A stretch of 64,000 bases of DNA, from assembly GCF_965363235.1 (NCBI RefSeq), contig NC_134848.1, positions 59,420,181 through 59,484,180 of the forward strand, given 5' to 3'. Of this stretch, positions 20,084 to 32,000 are shown in pieces. Position numbers and translations under genes: made by a program. This DNA is from Mytilus galloprovincialis. Taxonomy: Eukaryota; Mollusca; Bivalvia; Mytilida; Mytilidae. Each line of letters starts with the position of its first letter. Position 1 is the first letter of the stretch. Below the pieces are notes generated by a model, which saw only the letters and a program-made list of their open reading frames with translations, did not search any database and was not told where the DNA came from.

Positions 20084-23000
20084 GTTTTAAAATTTGCTAT
20101 ATTTCTGCCATTCTTTATAAAGAAAACATTAGACTATTCCTTTTTAGTAGACACAGTAGTTCATCTTATCCACATTTAGATTCCCACGTATTTTTGTATA
20201 TATTCATATCACTTGTCAACCCATATTTCCTTAGATCCTGTTATAACAATCGCAAGGTCATAAAATAGGTCGTCTTTAAAATTTACAAGATTGGGAGATA
20301 TGATCATATCGACTTAAATAAGAATAAAATCATACACAGTTAATTGTTTTAATATTTCATGATGTGAGTCTCTCATCTCTACATGTTACATCATAACTGT
20401 AGAAATAATACATGTTGCTATAGTGTCAGCTTTCCTATTTAATATGAGACAGGCATTACCTGTGAATGGGACTGGGAGCGAAGTCTGTATGAATTATTTT
20501 TTTTGTAACTTACATATTTGTTAAAAAAAAAAAGAAACGGAAATACCGTAACGTTTCTGATTTTGGTTCTGTTGTTCAGTTGTTGGGGATTTTAATGTGA
20601 CGTTATTTAAGTTATGACGTCATGTTCAATGTAAACAAAGAAACGCAATACATCAGGTAACGTTAATTCATATCATAGACAAAGAATAAAAAAAATGAAA
20701 TATTGGTAGTGTGTTCCTTAAGTTCCTATATTTTACTAGACTACTCAAAGTCTCACGACAACGAGACCAGAAGAAGGAAGTAGATTTCTACATTCTGCGC
20801 AAATACATGAAATGCAGGAATTAAAAAAAGCGACAACAAAAATTTGAATGATTTTGAGTTCATTCATTCATTAGTACAATGAAAATTTGGGATTTTCACG
20901 ATTGATTTTTTTTGATTTTTTGATTGCTTTTTCTACTGTAATAGGGGACTTCGTCCCCATATTAAAGTTGTGGTGATGCTTCTTATATAATTATATGTAA
21001 ACTCCATTTAGGATGAATGTATACAGTGGCTAAATCTCCAAAGGAATTCAGGAAAGAATCCTGTTTGGTGGATTTGTAATGTTCGAAGTTGAATCATGTT
21101 CTCCCTAGTCAAAATTGGGTCCAATAGTCCATTTGCCAGTTATCAATTCGATTCTGTTATTACACACATTTTAAACAAATAAATTCCCTTTGCCGATTGA
21201 AGAGTGGTTCTATACTGGACAGAATTGTACCCTGGTCATTGCATTTGTAATTTTGGAAGTGAAATCACATACTCTAGTTAATACACATTCTCTTTTAGCA
21301 TGTTTAAGGTCATAATTTGTTCTTTTAACATAAGTATTAAAAAGATGTGGTATGACCGTATGATTGTCAATGATACAACTCTTCACAGGAGACCATATGA
21401 CACAGAAATTTACAACTATAGGTCACCATACAGCCTTCAACAATGAGCAAATCCCATGCCGTATAGTAAGCTATAAAAAAAAACCTCAAATAACAAATGT
21501 AAAGCAAACGAGAAAACTAATGGCCTAATTAATGTACCCCAAAAAATCATGAAAAACTAAATATGTAACTCAGCAACAGATTTGTTTTTAAAATGGATGC
21601 AATGATTCCAGGTAAATTTACACTTAATAATATTAATCCACAAGCTAGCCTGAAGCTCAATTTACTGAACATTTTAGTGGGATTCAGTTGGCTTGTAGAG
21701 ATGAACTGTACAAGCCTGTGATGTTCTTGATGATAAATACAACAAAATTACAAAATGTCAATTTAAGCATAAAGCCATTGTGATTGTTTTCAATATTTTA
21801 CAAAATGTTTTAGTACAGTACTACATGTAGTGTATTACAAACACAGTAGCAGATTGGTTTATACATGTATTGGTGACCCATTGATTTTATTTGAATACAA
21901 ATTAAACAGATATTTACATGTTATCATGGTACATGTAACAAAATATCAATTTTTACATGTATTAGGAAAAATCTATGTATATCAGTCAGGGGACTTACTT
22001 AATAAAAATCACTTATTAAAGTACAAATTCAAAGTTCTGTCACAAATTGTGATTTTGTAGTTTTACCAAAATTTTAAACACATTTTAAATAATATCTTTT
22101 CATTAGTAAAATTGAAAAAAAAATGACCTTTTTGCTTCTTTTCAGTGGCAAGGTTTATGCCTTTAATGCTATCATTTAGCTGCAAATTCTATTTTAGTTG
22201 AAAAAATGCTATAATAATGGCTTTACATAATGAACTGATACTTTTTTAACAGATTTTTCCCAGCAGTGGGAGTATTTTTCCTGTGAAGTTCAAGGTTTCA
22301 TCTTTCAGATTATGTAATAAAATTCTACTGTTTGCGATAAAAATTTCACTGTTCAGGGGTGTTGAAATTAGTGGGGGTTATTAAAATAATGATACTTAAA
22401 GAAGTGATTTTTGGGAAGGAAATATAGGTATGATACTTAACATACCCGTAGTCAGGGGGGTTCGGGGGGTTTAGACGACCCCCCCTCCCTTTGAAAACAA
22501 ATAATGACTGTTAAAGTCAACGTTCGAATTGTGACTGTTAAAGTCGAGTTTTTGAGGCCAACGAACCCCCCTTTGGAAATTCCTGGCTACGGGCCTGCTT
22601 AAACAAGTGATTTTTATGTCATTATCCTAGATTCAGTACAAGGTCATCACCTGAAATGACCTGGTCATCCTATCAACACAGATGTTGGTTCTGATAATTT
22701 TAGAAACATAATTAGTCCCTGGATCATTAGTATTCTATATTTAAAGCTACAATAAAATTAAATCACTTCTTCTAGTGATTAATTTGTACTACTTAAATAG
22801 GTGATTATTAAAGAAAGATAACTCTAACTTCCAACCTTTGTGGAAATATTGTTACTTAAATGAGTGATTTTCTAAATCACTTATTTTAGTAAGTCCCCTG
22901 ACTGTATATGATCGATGATTTAATGTTTAAGGACAGTTTTAGCATTTTATGAATGTTTTTCATTTTGCCTGCTTTCTATTCAAAGTGAAAAATGTTCTGT

Positions 23001-26000
23001 CTATTGAGATATAATCAAATTTAAGAAAAAATGAAAAGACTAAGAAAAGTCATTATTTTGTGATAGTTCATACTGCAGTTGTATGCAAAATCTAATTAAT
23101 ATCTTTGATAAGTTTATGTTCAAAATAAACTGTAAACCAACGAATGTTTATCATGTTTATCAGCGATTAATTTTGCGACTTCATGGATCAGAACAATATC
23201 CCAACTCAAAAGTGGTTTCAAGCCTGTCAAATAAATACATAACATATCCATATCGTTTAATTTTTTCTTCAGAAAACCCCTTCCAGCGTTTGGTGCAAAC
23301 AGCTAATATTGGAGGCAAAGACTACAAATTCTTCAATCTGTCAGCATTAAATGATCCGAGATATCGTGAGTATAATTTAATGTTGCAACAATATTACGTA
23401 CAATGACATAAAAAACCTTGAACATTTTATTTCTGTCATTGTCAGCACAGAGTTTGTAGTAGGTGAGTTTAGTGTTGCACCAAAGCCTCCATGATGTCTA
23501 TTGTAAGTAAGTCCTACAAGGTACGGAGGATTCATTTACAGGTATTTTCAAGACTAAAGAAAAAATGTATTTTCCTGTATATTTGGTCTCATGGTTTTGC
23601 TAAAATCTACATACAAACCTATAGCAAAATTATTCATCATGAAGATTTTAATTATAAGTTCACCAATAATCATGAAAATTGGTTTACCCCTAATAATTAT
23701 GAATCTGCAATATTATTAGACTAAAATGAGTGTATTTTTTAAGATAGTTAAAATGCATTGAATTTGAATTACAAACCTCAAAGACATTTTTGAAATACAC
23801 AAATGTATTGCATGTATTGTGTGTACTTAAAATTGAGAATCAAAATGCCTAATGTATCAAAGAGACAACAACACAACCAAAGAGCAGATAAGAACAGCCG
23901 AAGGCCACCAATGGGTCTTCAATAATGTATTCTGCTGTGAGATCAAAGTCTTAAACATGTTAAAGGGAGGAAGAGGTTACTGCATCAAAAGTTCTGTTCA
24001 ATTATGAAAGATATCCTTCAAATCAATTTCTGAATGTTCTGAGTTGAAGGAAACACTAATGTGATGATGATATTTAATTTCTTAAATTTTTCAGAAAAGC
24101 TTCCTTATTCCATCAGAGTACTACTGGAGTCAGCCATCAGGAACTGTGATGATTTCCAGGTACTACAGAAAGATGTGGAACATATTCTGGACTGGGAGAA
24201 AAATCAGACAAAAAATGTGGAAATTCCATTTAAACCAGCCAGGGTCATCTTACAGGATTTCACGTAAGTAAAGGAAGAATATGCAATGGTTCTACAAACA
24301 AAATTTCAGTTTCTAGTGGTCTAAGTAGCTCAGCTACAGTATCACTAGCCAGTCAACCCTGAGTCTGAGATTGTGAGTTGTAACCCTGCACCTGGAAGTT
24401 TGTTGTGGTTTACTTCAATCAGAATTGACTAGGATTGTCAGTTTTCTTGGTAAAGATTGGGGGTTTTCTGAACGGCAATCCAGCTTCGTCCACCAATATA
24501 AACTGACTGAGACGGTATAGGCCTAGAGTGTTGAAAGTATTGTCAACCACTAACAATAAATCTATATATCTGATATGAACCTCAAATTTCAAACATGTAC
24601 CACACATTCTTTAACAACTTAAAACAGACTTTGAAATGTAAAACCACTGAAAATTAATGACTCCACAGCACATTTATTTAAAATGATGAGTGGGAACCAT
24701 TCAATATTTTTAATGTAAAATTTGTTCATTATATTTACAGTGGTGTACCAGCAGTAGTTGATTTTGCTGCTATGAGAGATGCTGTGAAAAGGCTTGGAGG
24801 TGATCCACAGAAAATCAACCCAGTGTGTCCAGCTGACCTAGTTATTGACCACTCTATACAGGTGGATGTCTCAAGGAGGTATACATTTTATAATTAGGCT
24901 AGTACAGTCAATCAATATTTTATAATGCATAGTTACCCATCCCAAATATTCCTATCTATAAATATAACCAGTTTATCACCTATAGTTACAATATTCATCG
25001 TTTCAGAATCCAAAGGGTTTTGGGTAATTTCGTTGTTCGTAACCAATAATGTAAATAATGTCATTGTTTGAATTTCCATTGTTTAAGAGGTTTCTTAGGA
25101 GGTGAATTCATTTGAAAATATTACCAAAAATGCATAAGATTCTAAATCACTCTAAATTCAGCAATTATTGCGTGCATTTATTATTACGATTTTGTCATTT
25201 TAAACTAAAATGTGGTTTTAATTTTTGCTATATTGAGAAAAATCATTTTTCACAATAATAAAAACATTACAATATTAATAGTTTCTGAATTTACAGTACT
25301 TACTCAATTGAATTGCACCTTTGTCCTCATTACCATGATTACAGTACCGGTACTTTTTTGTAAAAAAAAAAAATGTATTTCCTTAAAAAAGTTTATTACT
25401 TGGTAAAATTTTAATTTCTGACTCAATGAAAAAAGGTGTTGTTCTGAAAAGTACATCTGTCAACATGAGAAAATTCTTTATGGAAGCAAGAATATCCAAA
25501 CATGTAGTTCAGATTAAGTATGCTATTGATCTAAGTTTGTGATATACATGATATAGTTCATTAATCAATTTGAAAGACTATAATACATTAAATTATAAGT
25601 TTTAATTGAGGTTCTGCTTCTAATTTTTGACAAGATTTGGTTGCATTTTGAACAAAAAATCATATTGAAGACAAAAAAACTTATGTTGATTATCATTGAT
25701 TATCTGAATTAAAATGGTCAAAATATGAAATTTTTTTTGTAAATCCAATTTTGTATTTTTTTCATTTCTGATTTAAATTCCCACCTGCACAGTTAACCAG
25801 TTCTTGCATGTTTTATCTCTTAATAAATTGTCCTATATAATGATTATTTCATGTAAATCAGGTGCTTGGGTAGGTGAGATTGTTTTGTCCATAAATGGAC
25901 AAATATATATTCCCCCCCCTTTTTTTTTCTTTTTTTAAAATATTCGTATACATGTATAGTCAGCTGCTGATAATAACTTTAAAAAAATGATCTCCTCATT

Positions 26001-29000
26001 TAATTCGCCCTCAGCAACTTAACAACCTAACATCTTCATTTGAAAAAAAATCAATTTGCTTAAAAGTGACCTTGTGATCTAAGGCAATTATTAAATGTGA
26101 CCTAAGGGGAGTAACCTAGTAGAGCCCCACATAGTAACATCACCTTAGGTAGACCCTCTTAGTGTCGTTACTAACTGTGATTAAGCCTTTTTTTTAAATT
26201 TGATCATGATCATCTAACACAGCTTTTTTAAATATATTTATGCCGATTTTTTGTAAAAACAATAATAAAAAAAAGCAAGACATTACAATTAGTATAATTA
26301 TGATGCTTAGTTTCTGAAACTCTTTAAAATATGATAAATTTATATCATGAATATTGAATATTGATATGCAGTATTGGAAAAATGTTGTGTATTAAATGAT
26401 TTTATAGGAGCTAAATAATCATGATAATATCAATAAATATTTAAGATTTTATTATGTGCGGATGTGAGTGAAAAAGAATTAATTTTGTAAAATTCAAGAT
26501 TTTTTTTCTCCTTACAGTACTTTGAGATTCTCCCCAAATCCTGGAGGAGGTCAGCCCAAATGTTTGAACTGTGAAGGTCCTTGCTCTGATAAAATTTGTC
26601 CATTTCATGGCCACAAAACATCTAGGTTGGTAGCCATAGTTACAAGGTGTTTGATTGTTGTTTTATTTTTTTTTCAATTTTCTTTTACATAATATTTAAT
26701 ATAATGTGGGGAAATATCTTCATAAAAGATAATAGTTTGGTATTCTTAATGCCAGGAAGATTTTTAAATAAATGTAGAGGAAAACTTCTGGCAATAGATT
26801 TATTTAGCTAAAGTTAGTAACAAAACTGCTATCAAAATACACAATTGTTTTAAATTTTTTTACTCAGAAGTATTCCATAATTCTGAAATTTTCTATCATC
26901 GTTGAAGATGTTTCCCCACTGTTTACATTGTATTCAGGCTTTCATTCTGATATTTGAAGTGATCATATGATATAGGAATTGGCCGTTCCAGAATCTAAAG
27001 CATCATGGGTAATTCCATTGTTCGTGCCCCAAAATGAAAATAACATCACATCATTGGTTAAATTTCCATTGGTTATGACATTTTTAACCAATCAGGACGT
27101 TTTGGTGTACGCTTTTGAAAATATTACCTAGGATGCAATAGATTCTGAAACGACGAATTGTCTTCCCATTGTTATGATAAACAGAATGTCTTTAAATCAC
27201 AATGACATTTATATATATATCTGTTTATGTCCTGCTTGATCTGGTAAAATTTATTTAGTAACATGAACTTAGACTTGGTCAAGTAGAAATTATGAATTTA
27301 TGATACATGTACATGTGTTTCTTCATAAGTCTAAACATGCTAAAAAGAAATAATATGCTGTTTGATGGGCTAATTTATTCCTTTTGCCTCTTACATCATG
27401 CAGTTTTTTCAAATTTATTGTCATTTCATTATTACTTCTTTGGTGTTCTTAAATTTTAACATCCTCTTTCAAGAAGTAAATTTTTTTTGATTAATTAAAC
27501 TTGTAAAACAAATTTTTTAATAAAAATATTTTAAAATGAAAAATGTTTAAACAATATTAAAAAATACCTTTTTTATCCACACTGTTAATTGGTAATAATT
27601 TAATTTTGGATGCAACGCTTCTTCGATTGGCTGACGTTATTTTGTTATTAGCCCATAGATATAATTTAGTCATGTGACCGTGACGTTTTTTCATGGTTTT
27701 CTATAGTTTAAAATGGAATTTAGAATTAAATTATAAGAAATGACTGTAATATTTTTTCTGTCTATTCGAAATAACATAAAAACTGTGGTGCACACTGTTA
27801 AATAACCCGCTACGCGCGTTATTCAGTGTGCACCAAATTTTTTATGTTATTTCTTCATAGACAGAAAAAATATTACAGTCATTCCTTAAATGTTTTTTTT
27901 TTTTATTTTTATTATTTATAACTTCCAATTTACAACATAATATACACAAATATAATAGCAATATATAATATATAAATCTATAGATATTATCTTATCAATG
28001 CATCTTTCTATTAGGAAGCAATTTTTTTTTTTTTTAAATATACAAATATAAGATAAAGAGTAAAGCAGTTTGAACACCGGAGAGAGAGAGATAGAAAGAG
28101 AAAGAGAGTGAGAGAGAATAGTGTGGTGAGTTTTCAATATAATTCATCTAGAAATTGAATTCTATTTTAGTATAGTAAATACAGCATTTTCATTTATAAC
28201 ATGTATATACATTTTTGTACTTAACTAAGCATGCTAAGTAATATATCAAAGGCATTCCATTCTCGGAGAAACTGATGTTCACATTGGTTTTTCATAGCAA
28301 TATTTTTGTCCATTGCATACACATATTTTATCTTTTCTTTTACTGAGTTTATTGTCAGTTTTTTTTTAAAACATCTGGAATTATAAATATATTGCTTTAT
28401 GGTAAGAAAAAGAGTATTTTCTGCATTGCCTTTTGATATTTTTGCAGTGTTACCAAACAAAAAAGCTTCTTTTGTAAAAAGTACACTAATTCCATTGGTT
28501 AGAAACCAATTTTCAATCTGTTCTAATAATAATTGTGTATGTTCACATTCCCAAAATAAATGTTCTAATGTTTCAATTTCTCTATTACAAAATGTACAAT
28601 TTGGATTATCATAAATCTTAATTTTTCCTTAAATGTTAATGAAATGTTGGTAATGTATGAAATGTCACCTTATTATGATCTATATTGACACCAATTTTGT
28701 TGCTTCATTACAGTGCTGATGCTTTAGAACAAAATCAGGAATTAGAATTTACAAGAAATAAAGAAAGATTTGTATTTTTGAAGGTTGGTAGAAATTTAAG
28801 GTTGTCAGGGGAACAGTAGTTGAGTTTAGATAAGAAAAAAATTAAGAAAAGAAATATGTTCATAAAGGAATGAAAAATTAACAAAACACTAGCAAATTAC
28901 TTTATTTGATAAACAAACAATTCCTTTCAAAGGATCATTTCTTTAATATATATGTACTATAAGTTCAGAAATTTTTGTATGCATATATTATTGGGATTGT

Positions 29001-32000
29001 GTCGCTTTTTTTACTGATGCGATATTTAGAAGAAAAAAAAATGTTCTATTTCTATTAAAAATTTAAAATGCGAGTTATGATTATTGTGATTATAACCCTG
29101 TCGCATTATTTCGCAATAAAAAAAAACATCGCTATAATTTCTGAATTTACAGTAAAAGTTTTATCAAGTATGGTCATGTGATATTTATATTTTTTATAGA
29201 ATATGCTGTTGCTCCATAATGTTTTGTGGAGTACCAACTCTCATGGATATAATTAAACCACAAATTTATAGATTTAAATGCTTACTTGTTTAAACAAGAA
29301 ATTAAGTATCCACGACAACACTAATCTTTCCAATTCTACAAAATTTGGTTCCATGAAATCAAACATGTTAAATGAATCCACAGATCAACTGCAATTTGCT
29401 AAATGTTCAGGTTTTTTTATGCCCCACCTACGATAGTAGAGGGGCATTATGTTTTCTGGTCTGTGCGTCCGTTCGTCCGTCCGTCTGTTCGTTCGTTCGT
29501 CCGTTCGTCCGTCTGTCCCGCTTTAGGTTAAAGTTTTTGGTCAAAGTAGTTTTTGATGAAGTTGAAGTCCAATCGACTTCAAACTTAGTTTACATGTTCC
29601 CTATGATATGATCTTTCTAATTTTAATGCCAAATTAGAGGGTTTACCCCAATTTCACGGTCCACTGAACATAGAAAATGATAGTGCGAGTGGGGCATTCA
29701 TGTACTGGGGACACATTCTTGTTTGCAAATATTTCATTCCTATCTAGAACAAGAACAAATGAAAAATAAATACTATAATACTGGTATGATTTTGCATGGT
29801 CAGTAAGTTATGACCGTTCTAAGGACAGTTTAAGTTATAGGAACCATTTGAAGAAGAATTTTTTATGGTTAAAGGTAGAAATGCTACGAGTCTTTTAAAG
29901 AAACAAGTGTTGTTATTGGAATCTACCAATTTTCATGCCCGACAAAGGTATGGAAAAAGCTAATAAACTGCCTTGTAAAAATGTAGTTATTAAATATCCA
30001 AGATGTTTTATTAGTCGAAATAATAAACATTGACACATGTGTGTTTGTCACTTACATAAACATGATAAAAGTATAATAAAATTGAGAATGGAAATGGGGA
30101 ATGTGCCAAAGAGACAACAACCCGACCATAGAAAAAAACAACAGCAGAAGGTCACCAACAGGTCTTCAATGTAGCGAAAAATTCCCGCACCCGGAGGCGT
30201 CCTTCAACTGGCCCCTAAACAAATATATACTAGTTCAGTGATAATGAACGCCATACTAATTTCCAAATTGTACACAAGAAACTAAAATTAAAATAATACA
30301 AGACTAACAAAGGCTAGAGGCTCCTGACTTGGGACAGGCGCAAAAATGTGGCGGGGTTAAACATGTTTGTTTTACTTTTCAGTGGGGAGCAAGAGCTTTG
30401 AAGAATATGTTGATTGTACCTCCAGGATCAGGGATAGTTCATCAGGTCAACTTAGAATTCCTTGCCAGAGTTGTATTTAATGATAATGGGACATTGTATC
30501 CAGACAGCTTAGTGGGAACTGATTCTCATACAACCATGATCAATGGTTTAGGAGTTGTTGGCTGGGGTAAGCAATTCCTTTTTAAATTGAATTTGAATTA
30601 GGCTGCGATGTTTCTATTAGAATAAGAATATATGGTATGATTGCCAATGAGACAACTCTCCACAAAATAACATAAGTCTGACAACTGTGACTATTGATTT
30701 CAAAGAATGAATGTGCAGTTTGGGGGGCACCAGATGGCAATGTTTGATTTTCATTTGTTTTAAATTTAGTCAAGGGGAAGTAGGAAGTCATGTAACATGC
30801 CAGTCTGAATGTACTTTCATCCTTTTGATTTGTATGCAGTCATAAAATATGTCAGTAAAACTGTACTATCAACTATTTTATTTTTATGCAATTATGCCAG
30901 TCTGATTATACATTCAGATCATTTTTTATGCATTCATGTATAATTAACTAGTCTAATTGTATGTTCATGGTTTTTATTTTTATGCAGTCATGCTAAGCCA
31001 TTTTTGTAGTTTTAAAGCCATTTTATTTTGTAGGTGTTGGAGGGATTGAGGCAGAAGCTGTTATGTTAGGCCAGTCCATTAGTATGGTGCTTCCTCAAGT
31101 TGTTGGTTACAAATTGACCGGAGAAGTTGACCAAATGACCACATCAACCGATGTTGTCTTAACAATAACAAAGGTAAAATGTTCAAACAAAATGGCGGAT
31201 GACACCACTTGATGAGAATGCCTACATGAAACAAAAATATGTTAGAAACAGAGGGACTCATATAATGCATTTTATAAGAAAAGTAAAGGGCCCAAATGGT
31301 GTATCGTCTTATCTTATGTCTACTAGTGTTACAGAAGGTGTGTATCTGCCTTCCTGTTTTGTGATCTGTGTTAGCAGTCACTACGCAAAGAACATTTTTA
31401 TGTTTATGCTTTAAAATATTTTTCCAAAAACTGAATTTTTAATGCTAGAAAACTTATTCCATGCATCAGTAAAATAAGGAGCAATAAAACTTTTAAAAAA
31501 ATCTTTTTATAATAATATTATTTTAATAAGAGTATTTATAGCAAATGTCTGCTTCTCAATATTTTGTATTTTGATACCATTATTTTTGAAACTTTCAGGT
31601 TTAAATGATACATGCATATGGTTGAGATCCACAAAACATGTATGCCCTCCCCACATTTGATCAAAAGAATGTTGTCTTTTTTTTTAGCACTTAAGGCAGA
31701 TTGGTGTGGTTGGAAAGTTTGTTGAATTCTTTGGACCTGGTGTTTCTAAGCTTTCCATTGCTGACAGAGCCACGATCTCAAACATGTGTCCAGAATATGG
31801 TGCTACTGTAGGATACTTCCCTATTGATAATAAAAGTCTGGAATATTTATTACAAACAGGTTAGTTTTACATTTATATTATTATACCCCCGCTTTAAAAA
31901 AGGGGGGGTATACTGTTTTACCTCTGTCTGTCAGTCCGTCCGTCCGTCCGTCAGTCAGTCCGTCAGTCAGTCCGTCAGTCAGTCCGTCCCATGAAACTTT

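Noticed and set aside
23083-23406. Alternative start of the iron regulatory protein within a 107-aa frame over exon 2
   Set aside because: It requires reading through a strong acceptor (ttttttcttcag) and adds a long low-complexity N-terminus absent from the family, whereas exon 1 at 20068 gives a family-like MATTTENPF start in exact phase.
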